Shown: one piece after another, positions 10,009 through 20,300 of the stretch
How positions within the stretch are numbered: position 1 is the stretch's first letter
Layout: each line of letters begins with the position of its first letter
DNA from: Micractinium sp. NFX-FRZ
Lineage: Eukaryota; Chlorophyta; Trebouxiophyceae; Chlorellales; Chlorellaceae
Assembly: GCA_029339195.1 (NCBI GenBank)
Contig: JAPTJF010000613.1
Span: forward strand, 1 to 29,124
DNA length: 29,124 bases
Direction of reading: 5' to 3'
Program-made: the position numbers and the translations under genes
Notes under the pieces: generated by a model
The model's input: the letters and a program-made list of their open reading frames with translations, nothing else
What the model was told of the DNA's origin: nothing
Database searches by the model: none

Positions 10009-13000
10009 ATGTCTGGCAGACCCCCCGCAAGGCCCGGCATGGCGAACCGGCACTGGGGGCCGGCACGGGCGCTGCTAGCTCTTCTGCTCATTGCCTGGAC
10101 AGCGCAAAGCTCTGCGGCGGGAAATTGTAGGTGCTGGGAGAACGCATGGGCGTGGCCAAGCTATTGGTGGTGGTGGTGGTGGTGGCGGCGGGAGGTGGTG
10201 CGCCCGTGCTCCCGTGGGCGCTCAGGACTGCAAGCTCCGCCCGCATTGGGGATGACCCTCTATCCCCCCATGGACTCATGCATGCATATGCTGCACCTAT
10301 CAGCCTCAGATAACCTCGGCTCATACCGAACCCGCTGCCCACTTGCCATGCAGTCACGTCATGCAGCGGCGTGGACGGCTTCTCAGGCCCCCTCTGTGCG
10401 CTGTGCGAGAGCGACGCGGCCTGCAGCGCCGCCACAGGCGCGCCGGCCACCTGTGACACCGCCCTCGACTTTTCCGCCGGCACCGCCCTCAAATCCTTCA
10501 GCTGCGACCTCAGCGATGCCCTCATCGCTGAATTGATGGTCCCGGGAAGCCTGCTGGTGCAGTGCGGCGCGCAACTGCCGCTGGCGCCCGGCCCCGCAGA
10601 GGGCGGGCCAGCTGGCTGCATGATACAGTTTGTGGTGGCGCGGGGGGACGTGCTGGTGCGGGCATTCATGACTGAGTGCAACGGCATCGGAGCGCCGGGG
10701 CCAGCCAACATTTCATGCGCAAAGATGACGTGCAGCTGCACCGAGGACCCAAACTGCGGCGGCAACCGTAAGCCAGCTGGCGGGGCTGCGTCCCCGCCAG
10801 GGCAGCCCGCCGGTCGGCCGGTTGTGGGGGGTAATGAGGGAGAGGCCCACCCCTGCAGCAGCCCTGAGGTTGCCACTTAACCTTGGGAGTGGAATATATG
10901 CCAGCCAGTGCCTCCATGCCATGCCACCTCACCCCACCACCTCTGTGCCCACACCCACACGCCGCAGCCGCGATCAAGAGCCTGGTTGCCAGCGTGGCTG
11001 GGCCTGCCACCATGCAGTGCGCCGCCGGCAGCTCCTGCACCTTCAAGTTTGGACTTGGCCTCGTGAATCTCAACGAATTCCCCGGCACCTGCCGCGCAGC
11101 AGAGTGCCTGCCTGCGACGGCCCTAGCGCCGGCGGCAGCGCCTGTCGCAGGTGCGGGCGTCGTGCTGCCTCACCTCTGCATGCACCTGGCCCCTTGAATG
11201 CACCAGCCACTGTTGGTAATTGTGCGCACAGTGTGCACTCTGAGCGGGCCTCTGGCCGGCACGGGGCAAGGGTGTGCGGACACGGCTCGCGCAAATTGCG
11301 AGAAACACTCAAGGTAGCCGCCGTGCCCGCTCACCCTCTTGCGTGCAGGTCTGGCGCAGCCGGCTGCCGACTCTAGCTCCTCCTCCACTGCACCTATTGG
11401 CGCCATCGTCGGCGGCGTGCTGGGCGGCGTGGGTGAGCGGGCACGGCGGCAGCTGCGGCTGGCTGGGCATGCCGCTCAGCTGCCGGTCAATGTGATGGTC
11501 AATCTGCACATCATCTGCACGTCGTCTGCAGGATGCCGCCTGCAGCTTCCCCGTTGGCCATGCAACACAGTGCAACGGCTGGCTGTGTTGCCTCTGCCTC
11601 TCGTCAGAAGACCTCTCTTACCACATTTGAGCCGCCGAGCCTATGCATGCAGTGTGCCCACTCCACTTCCGCTCCACCTGCCTGCACCCCTGCAGCTGCC
11701 CTAGCAGTGCTGGCGTTCCTGGCGCTGCGCGCCAAACAGGTCCGGACGCGCCGCCAGGACGGCAAGCAGGCCGGCCCAGATAACTGGAGCGCCACGGCGC
11801 CGCCCCTGCTGCCCACCACAGCCGCCATGCCACACACAGTGGAGGAAAAGCCGGTGCCGCAGCAGCAGGCAGACGCCACTCTGGCTGCAAGCTATGTGAC
11901 TAGCGTGGGAGGCGGGACCTCACACATTGCGGCCCTGGGCGCCGCACCGCAGCCTGCCAGGCAAGCAGGCCCGTCGCTGCCTCGGCTTAAAGCGCTGCTG
12001 CCCTCTGCTTTGGGCAGGCGCCTAGCTGCCAGCTGCCCAGCAACACCATCCTGACCTCTTTCTTGTTCCCACCTGGTGGCGGTGCCCTCTCACCCCACCT
12101 GCAGCTGCCCAGCAGCCTCCACCCTGACCTCTTCTTTCTTGTCTTCTCCACCTCATCCCACCTGCAGCCGCTCCCTTCTGGAGGAAGATGCCGTGCTCTC
12201 CTTCATCCACTCCCACCTGCCACCGCATGCTGGCCGCCCGCCGCCCGCCGCCTCGTCCGGCGCCTTTGGCCGCATCAGCGCCACAGCAGCGCTGCTGGAC
12301 GATGTGCAGCAGTGGGTGCTCAACTGGCAGGATCTGCAGCTGGAGTGCGCGCTGGGCAAGGGAACCTACGGCCAGGTGCGCACGGGAAGGGGCAGGCAGA
12401 GAGGGGAACTTACGGCCCGGTGATCCCTTCTTCATTCCCGGGTGTGTGCCGCACCAGGAGCCGTCATCTCTGTTGAGACGTACACAGTGGGACAGGAGGG
12501 AAGGAAGGAAGGAGGCAGAGAGGGGAGGGAGGGAGCCCTGTGCATTTACTCATTCAGCAGCACATGGACCCACCCCCCGCACTCCTTGCACCTCCGTGCC
12601 ACGCAGACGTACCGCGGCTCTTGGCGCCTGATTCCGGTGGCCGTCAAGGTACTGCTGAGGAACACCGACACCGGTGAGGCCGGGGGCTGCCCTGGCAAGC
12701 GAGGCGTGCAGTGCCTCCCCAGCGCAGGTGGCCTGCCTGGCGAGCCCGCTGGGGGGGGGGCTGGCTGGCACTGGGGGAATGTTTTCTTGAGGTCGGAGGT
12801 TGGATGCTCATGAGCACTGTTGTTTGCCGGATTCCATGCAGGCACTCTGGTCCCATGCACTCACTGGGAAGGGCCAGCGTGGCAGCTGCTGGGCAGCTGC
12901 CTCAGTGAGCTGCCTGCCGGAACCCCCTTTCCTTGCCGCATGCAGACCAGCTGGCTGCGAGCGATCTGGAGCTGCCTGAGAGTGTGGCCCCCCAGCAGCT

Positions 13001-14578
13001 GCAAGAGGAGGTCGCACTGATGGCCCGCATGCGCCACCCCCACATCACCAACTTCCTGGGCCTCTGCACCATGCCGCCCTGCATCGTCACGGGTGGGGGG
13101 TGGGACGGAGGGCGGGACCAAGGGGTGGGGTGCGGCGCTGCCAGGTAGGCGGTGGTGCGCCTCTCACTGCCGCTCGGTGCAGCACTCATGTACGAGCCGC
13201 CTGCCATTCCCTCCCAACCACTCCCCTCCATGCTGCTCACCGCCTGCCCTTGCTTTAAACCAACGGCCTTTGGATTACTCTGTTACCAATACAGTTCTTG
13301 TCCTTGGCAGTTGTTTTTACAGTAAACATTGACACCGTCTGCCCACCCTGTGCTAAACACAGAGTACTGCCCCAACGGGTCAATGAGTGACGTGATCAAG
13401 GCGGCGAGCCAGGATGCCACGGCGGCCACGCAGCTGACCTGGCACCGCAGACTGCGCATGGTAGGCATGCACGCATGTTGCCTCTGGGTGACTGCAGCCA
13501 CCTGTCGTGCCGTGGGCCCCTTGCAGCATAGAACAAGGTGCCGTGCGGCGCCGGTGACCGCCGCCAAGAGCGTGCCTCACCCGTGTGCCACTGCTGCTGC
13601 TGCAGGCGACCGATGCCGCCACGGGCATGCTCTACTTGCACCTGCTGAGCCCCGCTGTGGTCCACTGCAACCTGAAGCCAAGCAACCTGCTGGTCGGTTC
13701 AGACTGGAGCGTGGTTGTTGCCGATTTTGCTCTGACTCGCGTCTTGGACGCCGCGGCGCCGGCATCGGCAGGCCGCCACCACGCCTGGCAGGTGTGTGAC
13801 CCGTTCTCTGCTCAGCTGCAGCGCTTGCTCAGAGGATACGCCGGCGCATGCTGCTGCGGGGTGCCTGACATGCAAGGCTCCCTCTGCCCGGCTCGGCGTG
13901 GCAGCACCTCTTGCAGCCGCCACTCGAGCGTGCGCGCTTTCTACCCTGCTCCCATGTTCACTGACCGCCCCGATGCCTGCCTGCCTGCCTGCCCATCTCC
14001 CCTTCCACCCCACCACAGGCTCCCGAGGTGCTGAGCGGCGGCCCGGCCACGCCCGCCTCTGATGTCTACGCGTTTGCCCTCGTGCTGCACGCGCTGCTGA
14101 CGTGGCAGGAGCCCTGGGCGGGCGCTGACCTGGCGTCGGTGCAGGCCGCTGTGCTCGGCGGCGCGCGGCCAGAGGTGCCGCCCCGCGAGGCTCTGCCAGG
14201 GCCCGACACCGCCGGCTTTGACGGGCTGGACGCCTACTGCCAGCTCATGAGGTGGGTGCGCCCTGGGGGAGGGTGGAGGTGGAGCCATGAAGCATGATGC
14301 GTTGACAAGCTATCCAGTGACAAGTGAACAGCTATCCAGCCCTGTGCCCAGTGATAGTTGTGCTGGTGCACCTCGCGGCCTCCCTCTTCGCCCCACGGCA
14401 TTCCCTCATCCTCTTTCACCCACCGTGCGCTGCCCTGCTCCCTGTCGCCGTGCCCAATGCGAGCAGGCAGTGCTGGGAGGAGGACCCCGAGAAGCGGCCG
14501 CCCTTCACTGCCATCGTCCCACTGCTCAGGGAGCTGCTCAGTGGAGCTGCTCAGGGGGGCCAAGGGGGCGGCATGTGA
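10009..14578 (+). CDS. Receptor-like pseudokinase with Cys-rich ectodomain (704 aa)
   Basis: Twelve exons: 10009-10126, 10354-10767, 10968-11150, 11349-11432, 11696-11960, 12168-12375, 12607-12673, 12946-13092, 13363-13460, 13606-13791, 14019-14251, 14467-14578. Frame holds throughout (2115 nt); exon 5 needs a GC donor (CCAG|GCAAGC). Signal peptide, then a Cys-rich ectodomain (about 40-245) unlike the PAN repeats of its neighbour, a Ser-rich stalk, TM helix (about 253-280, then RAKQVRTRR), linker, and kinase fold (about 408-704). The G-loop GKGTYGQ (418-424), Lys438 in VAVK, APEVL and CWEEDPEKRPPF remain. The catalytic loop reads HCNLKPSN (548-555), with Arg and the catalytic Asp lost, and DFG reads DFA (568-570). 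It probably binds nucleotide or partners rather than phosphorylating. A second in-frame ATG at 10039 could be the start. Confidence 0.85.
10165..10187. repeat. (GGT)n microsatellite in an intron
   Basis: Run of GGT/TGG triplets in intron 1 of the pseudokinase gene. Confidence 0.8.
12031..12165 (+). repeat. Duplicated 3' splice-site region in pseudokinase intron 5
   Basis: Two tandem copies (12031-12102 and 12103-12165) of a segment running AGCTGCCCAGCA, CCTGACCTCTT, TTCTTGT, then CCCACCTGCAG. Each ends in the acceptor CCACCTGCAG. The modelled acceptor is the second (AG 12166-12167). Use of the first (AG 12103-12104) would add 63 nt, or 21 codons, with no stop and no frame change. Confidence 0.75.
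12360..12422 (+). repeat. Exon-end and donor copy in pseudokinase intron 6
   Basis: The end of exon 6 with its donor, GGGAACCTACGGCCAGGTG (12360-12378), recurs 44 bp downstream in the intron as GGGAACTTACGGCCCGGTG (12404-12422), 17 of 19 bases identical. The exon part encodes the glycine-loop end GTYGQ. Confidence 0.75.
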
Positions 14579-15286
14579 ATCGCTGCTCACCGTCTGATAC
14601 TATCTGCTGATATGTGTTGAAATTGCAATGTTCAGAGCGGGGCGTGGAGACCCTCAGCGCACTTCGTCTCCCCTTTGATGGCTTTCATGGCACGTTCCTC
14701 CCAGCGCACTCGGCTGTTCTTTCCTTTTTTCATGCACACCCCGAGCGTCTCAAAGGAGACGGCGGGTCCCGGCGCCGCACACAACCGGGAACTTTTCATG
14801 TTTGCGTTTGCTCCACCGCATTGTCTGCTTCGAGTAATCATCGCAATGCACCCCACCCATGCCACAACCCAAAACTGTCACAGCCCCGCTGTCTCCTTGC
14901 TCTCGTCTGGCTGGCCATTCACGGCTAGCGGGCGCTCTGGGCAGCATGGGCGGGATGCGGGCGGTGTACCGGAGTAGCATGCAGCTTCAAACAAGGAGCG
15001 TTGAAGTCTTATTGATGCAGCCATGTTGGTATCCCATTGTGCAAACTCATGCGGGGTGCTGGGGAATGCCATGCCGGATGCTCAAGCCGAGGCTGGGGAG
15101 GGTGCAGCCTGGCCAGTGGTGCGGCATGCTGTGACGGCGCTGCGACTGTGGTCATGCCCACAGGATAGCGGAGTTAAGCGCGCCCTTCGCCGCATGCTGT
15201 TGCTGCCAGCCCAGATCTCTCGGTGCACACTCAGTCCTTTCAGTCAGCCGCCCTCTGTCGAGCGCGTCCGCTCGCGAGCTCGCGGC
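14579..15286. other. Intergenic: pseudokinase 3' UTR and AIRIM-like promoter
   Basis: No exon supported. It should contain the 3' UTR of the plus-strand pseudokinase; I saw no TGTAA here. It should also contain the promoter and 5' UTR of the next plus-strand gene. The dispersed repeat copy 2 lies at 14931-15000. Confidence 0.5.
14931..15000 (+). repeat. Dispersed repeat, copy 2
   Basis: Aligned in direct orientation with 4221-4299; shared words include CTCTGGGCAGCA, GTGTACCGGA, TAGCATGCA and ACAAGGAGC. It lies about 350 bp past the pseudokinase stop codon. Confidence 0.6.
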
Positions 15287-16773
15287 ATGGCGTCGGGCAG
15301 CACGCTGGAGAAGCTGCGGCAACTCTACGCCAAGGTCGAAGCCGATGTGAAGCGCTGGTCGGAGCTGCAGGTGCGCCGTGCCCTGTGCACTTCGACCTGC
15401 TGCCCACCGCCGCCGCCTCTGCCACCGCACCGCCGCCGCCGCTCCCTGCCCTGCCGTGGGTTTTAACTCACCTCCCGAGCTTCACGCGTTGTGGCATGCA
15501 GGAGCAGGCATTGTCCCTGCTGGGAACTGTGACCAACATAGCCGCCCGGCTACCAGCACTGGAGGACTCTGCAGCTTACGGCGCGCTCCCCGATGCCGCC
15601 GCGGCACCCGGGCTGCCGCAGCGGCTGCTGGCCAAGCAGCTGGCAGCAATGGATGAACTCATCTTGGAGCTGCATGGGTGCCTGGAGGGGATGCAGGTGC
15701 GGCAGGGGAGGACGGGGTGACTTAATTTGTGCTTTTGAGCGGCAGTCATTCATTCCATGAGGCTCGCTGAGCGTCAGCGTGCAGGCGGGCAGTTGCAGCT
15801 CCAGCTCTCGTACGTCCGACCAGGCAGCAGCACATGACTTGAGGCGGCAGCCCCAGGTGGCCTAACATCCCTGCCGTTTGATTGGAAGAAACATGCCGCC
15901 CTTCCCCCCACTGAGCAGGCGGCGGTCGACGACATGGAGCGGCAGGCGCAGCAGGCGCAGCGCTGGGTGCAGCAGCAGCGCCTGGCCCCCGCGGCGTGCG
16001 CCGCAGAGGCGCCGCCCATCCCTTCGGTGACCCAGTGCTTGCAAGGGCTGCGCGACATCTGGTGGGTGCATGCACATGTGACAGAAGTGTACATCGGATG
16101 TACCTCTGTTTGGTGTACATCTGGTGGGTGCATGCACATGTGACAGAAGTGTACATCAAATGTACCTCTGTTTGGTACATCTGGCGTACATCTGGCGTAC
16201 ATCTGGTGGTGCAGGCAGGGGCGGGTACCGCTGGCTCAGCCGACTTCCACCCGGGTGGGCAGAGAGGTCAGTGGAGCAGGCAGCCTTGGGCAGACCAGCA
16301 CATGCAATGGCTGGCACACAATCGGGGCCAGGCGCAGCGACTTGCCGCCTTGCAGCGCCGCTTGGCACTGCGCCGCGGCCTGCCAGCCGCCCAGCACAGG
16401 CCTGCCAGCCTGCTCCCCACCGGTCCTGAACCCCCTCCCTGCAGGCGCATGCATGCCGAGGAGCTGCGGCTAAAGGTTGCGCTAGCAGCGGAGGTGCGCA
16501 TGGCAGGGGGGATGCGATGCTATGTGCACAGGCGTGAAAGCGAGCTCACATTCGGCACGCACACCGCCTGCTGCCTGCACTGCATTGGGCCATGCTGTGC
16601 TGACCTCCCCTTTCCGCCCCTCCCTGCCCCCAGTACAGGTGCGATACGACGCCAGCGAGGCAGATCTCCGCCAGGTGGCAGCCCTGTTCCGGGCGCAGCC
16701 GCATGTTGAGGCGGGCAAGGCGGCGGACCTGCTGTACCTGGTGGCATCAACACAAGAGCCGCGCCGGTTCTAG
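15287..16773 (+). CDS. AIRIM: AIRIM/C1orf109-like ribosome-maturation factor (201 aa)
   Basis: Five exons: 15287-15370, 15502-15696, 15919-16061, 16445-16493, 16639-16773 (606 nt, all phases consistent, stop TAG). The protein is a short, mostly helical Leu/Ala/Gln-rich protein. It matches human C1orf109 (AIRIM, about 203 aa) from memory in length and order of segments: an N-terminal helix ending WSELQEQALSLLGTVTNIAARL, then PGLPQRLLAKQL, then SVTQCLQGLRDIWRMHAEEL near the C-terminal third. Human AIRIM is a subunit of the AFG2-type AAA-ATPase complex (SPATA5, SPATA5L1, CINP, C1orf109) that acts late in 60S ribosome maturation. The assignment rests on remembered patterns, not a search. Exon 5 could begin at either of two nearby AGs; 16639 keeps the frame. 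Confidence 0.65.
16055..16210 (+). repeat. Tandem copies of exon 3 end and donor in AIRIM-like intron 3
   Basis: A 62-bp unit starting ACATCTG|GTGGGTGCATGC occurs at 16055-16116 and again at 16117-16178, nearly identical. It is followed by 11-bp units ACATCTGGCGT (twice) and a final ACATCTGGTGG. The first seven bases are the true end of exon 3 and the next bases the true donor, so the donor is duplicated inside its own intron. Confidence 0.85.
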
Positions 16774-17392
16774 CTACGTTGCGCTTCTAAGGAGTGTCTT
16801 TCCCCGCGCACTTTTGAGAGGCATGATGCCCCCGCTGAGCTGTCAACTGCCCACACACTGCGGCTCTCATGTCCTGACACTGTCAATGCAGCAGCCTGCC
16901 AAGCTTTCCTTGGTGCTGCCGCGCCTCAGCCTGCCTCCTCAGGCTGACCTCTCAAAACACATGCAGTGCCCCTGTTGCACACCCTTGCCGATTGCCAAAG
17001 TGCACGTGCCATAGCTGCTCTCCTTGGCAGCCACCTGCCGGGACTCTCCAAGCTTACAAGACAGTGTGAATGAAAGCAGTGCACATCTCACAGGGAATGC
17101 AGAAGCAGCAGGCAAACGCTCGCCAGAGGCGGGGCACACAAAAGGGATTTGCCACGCATGAGATGTCAAAACAGCTGATGTGGGAGCGGAGCAAGCAACG
17201 GGGGCTGTAGGCCCGCACAATCACGGCATGCTCATGTGCAGTATCATTCACCTAACAGCCGGCCCCGGCACTTTTGAGCCGGAGTGCCACGTCAGCTCGT
17301 CATCCGCTCGCTCATCACCTCCGCCAGCCAGCCACCCACAAGCCTGAGCTTGGCCTTAAGCTGGGACCCATCAGTACCTTTCATCATGCGCT
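16774..17392. other. Convergent 3' flanks of the AIRIM-like and dehydrogenase genes
   Basis: The plus-strand gene stops at 16773 and the minus-strand gene stops at 17393, so this stretch holds two converging 3' UTRs. No exon seen. A minus-strand TGTAA lies at 17054-17058; no plus-strand TGTAA was seen. Confidence 0.6.
17054..17058 (-). terminator. Candidate TGTAA poly(A) signal of the dehydrogenase
   Basis: Minus-strand TGTAA (plus TTACA) about 335 nt past the dehydrogenase stop codon, a plausible algal 3' UTR length. Confidence 0.4.
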
Positions 17393-20300
17393 TTAGTCTC
17401 CCACCATGAGCATGACGCCGTCCAGCCGCTCGCTCGTCACCTCCAGAAGCGCCGCCGTGTCTGCCGCCAGCAGCGACTCGGCCGCCAGGTTGCCGATCTT
17501 GCGGTTGGAGTGGGCGCGCAGGCCCTGTACAAAGTGGCTGTCGTAGCGGGGGGTCTCTGCGGGGGAGGGGCGCAGAAGAAAGGAAGGGGGAAGCGAGAAG
17601 CTGCAGTGAGGCGCTGCCAGTGTGCAGTGGAAGTGAGCAGGGAGGCGTACTCATGCAGCGCGAGTCGCAGCGGTGTGCCTGCATTGGGCTGGGGTGGGAG
17701 AGAAGGCAGGGGAGGAGGTGTGAAAGTAGAGGAAGGGTCGATGGTACAGCGGTTGGGAGTGCGCATGCAGGCCCCGCACAAGGTGGGAGCCATAGCGGGG
17801 GGTCTTTGCACAAGGGGCCAGCAGGGAGGCATACGGGGTGGGGGACGCTGCAGGGAACGTGCCTCTGCTCTTGTGCGTCTGCTGGTCTGCGGCTTCCCAC
17901 TTCCCGCGCCACCCCACCCCACCCCAACAAAACAAACACACATGTGTGCAGTACATCTCACCTCCGTGCCGCGTGACCAGTGCGTAGATGCGCAGCTCGG
18001 TAATGTGCGGGGAACCGTGCTGGTACTGCGCCTGTGCCGCCTTGACGATGCCGTACAGGGCGGCGCCGCCCACGGTGGCCAGCCCAGAGTCGGCAGACAG
18101 CACGCGCTTGCCTGCGGGGCGAGGCAGGGGGGAGGTCGGAAGTGAGGGTGGGGGGCAGGGCAAGGAGAAAGGTGGCGGGGCGGACGGGAGTGAGGGTTGG
18201 GCAGGTGAGGGTGGGGCGCAGCAGGGGGCAGGATGGCGGGGCGGACGGGAGTGAGGGTGGGGCGGGGCGGGGGGGCAGGGAAGGGCCCGGGAGACGGGAG
18301 TGAGGGTGGGGCAGGGCGGGAGGCCGGAGAAGGGAGGTGAGGGGCTGGGAGGGGCGTGGAAGACGGGCTGTGGTTGGTGGCCGGCCGCCACGAGACAAGT
18401 CAGCCCCGCTTGACATCACAGCAGCGCATCCTCTACCCACACAGCATGCACTCCGTGCCCCAACCGTGCAAAACCAGACCCAAACGCATCTGAACACGCC
18501 CACACACGTCGAAACACACACAGGCCCCCTCACCCGCACCGCCCGCTGATGTAGAGGAAGCCGCTGCTATCAAAAACGTCCAACAAAAGTGTCTGAACAC
18601 ATCTGCAAGCCCAGCACAGCCCCCTCACCCACGCCGCCGGTGATGTAGAGGAGGCTGAGGCTCTTTGTTGGCCTGCCCCTGCAGCATAGGCCCCGTGCCC
18701 CAAGCAACAACACAACTGGCCACCTGCTCACACATGTAAACGCAGCAACCGGGGGCACCCCTCACCCACGCCTCCGGTGCTGGGCAGGAAGCTTTTGAAC
18801 ACGCCCACACACGTCTAAACACACGCAGGACCCCCTCACCCACGCCGCCGGTGATGTACAGGAAGCTGCTGGTGGGCGCCTGCGTCATCTGGGGCAGGAT
18901 GTACTTGGAGAAGGTGAAGTGGGAGCCAGCAAAGTTGGCCAGCACGTGTGAGAACTCGTCGTAGGACTGCTCAGTCAGGTTGCCTGCAGGCAGGGTGGGT
19001 GTGTGCGTCCATGTGCATGTGTGTGTTTTGTGGGCATGTGGGTGCAGGTGAGGGCACACATGCCGTCGCCACGTGGGCACAGCAGCCTGGCAAGCGCACA
19101 GCCCGCAGCCGCAGGCGACATTGCCGCGCAGCGCGGCACAGCACAGGAAGGCGCGCCATGGCGTGTGCGCACCCTTCTGCCACCACGCGCCAAAGCACGA
19201 GACGGCGTGGTCGATCGCGCCGTGCTGCGCCACCACGTCCTTCACAAACGCTGCGCACTGGTCCTCCTTGGACACATCCTCCACCACGGCGGTGTGCAGG
19301 TTGTCCAGGGGAGCGCCTGGGTGGGCCGGGAGGCGAGGGGTGAAGCGAGGCGGGCGTGCATTGGTTAGTGTGGGAGGGTGGATTTGAGATGTGTGTGGTG
19401 AGGGGACAATGCTTCAACTATTAATGGGAGAGGCGACGCAGGTGATGCTAGCAGGTGATGGCTGCGCCCCGCTGCTCGCCAGCTCAGCGGCACGCGTCCC
19501 CCCCGTGCCCATGCAAGATGGATGCTCGGCGTACCTGGAGGCAGCACCCCACACACTTTGCCACCAATCCAATCCCCTGTGCAAATTGCCACCAGAATTT
19601 TAAAGCTGTAACTAGAAGTGTGGAGTCAGCCCCCACCTTGGCACTCCTTGAGCAGCCCCGCCCGCTGGTCTTCCCGCCGCAGCAGCGCCACAACCTTTGC
19701 CCCTTCCATTAGCAACTGCCGGCTGATGCCGCTGCCCACAATGCCGCTCGCGCCTGCGCACGGGTGGCGGGGAACGGGGCAAGCATTGTGAGAAGGTTGC
19801 GGGGAAGGGCAGTGGCAGGTGCAGAGGGGGTGCAGAGTTCCGTACGCCCGTGTAAAGGCGGGTGGTGCAGCTGGCGGTGGCTGGGGCAGAGGGCAGACGA
19901 CAGAGGTCAAGCAAGATAGTGAAGCCTTCAAGCAGGGACAGTATCCAGGGGGTGTGAGATGAGGGGGGAAGGTAATGCAAGGGTGGGCGGCACGGAGTGA
20001 GCGGCACGGCATGCGGTGTGCGGCAGGTGGGTGTCCCCGGCAGGGACAGGCGGCGGTGCGGGCCTCGCCTCACCTCCCACTACGCACAGCCGCCCCTGCA
20101 GCCGGTTGCGCACCGGCGCTTGCGGGTCCCTGCGACAAGTATCCCAGGGGGGTGAAGCCACAGTCTTGTGAGCTCATCTGTTAAGTTGCCCTGAGCTAAG
20201 GAGCTCTGAGAACAACCTGCCGGCGGCGGCGGTGGCGGCGCAAAGCTGCTTTACTCATCCAGAGGGCCAACCCCATGTGGATCGGAGTCCATCGTCTTTG

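Noticed and set aside
16124..16709. Plus-strand frame across AIRIM-like intron 3
   Set aside because: Derived from the tandem repeat and inconsistent with the phases of flanking exons.
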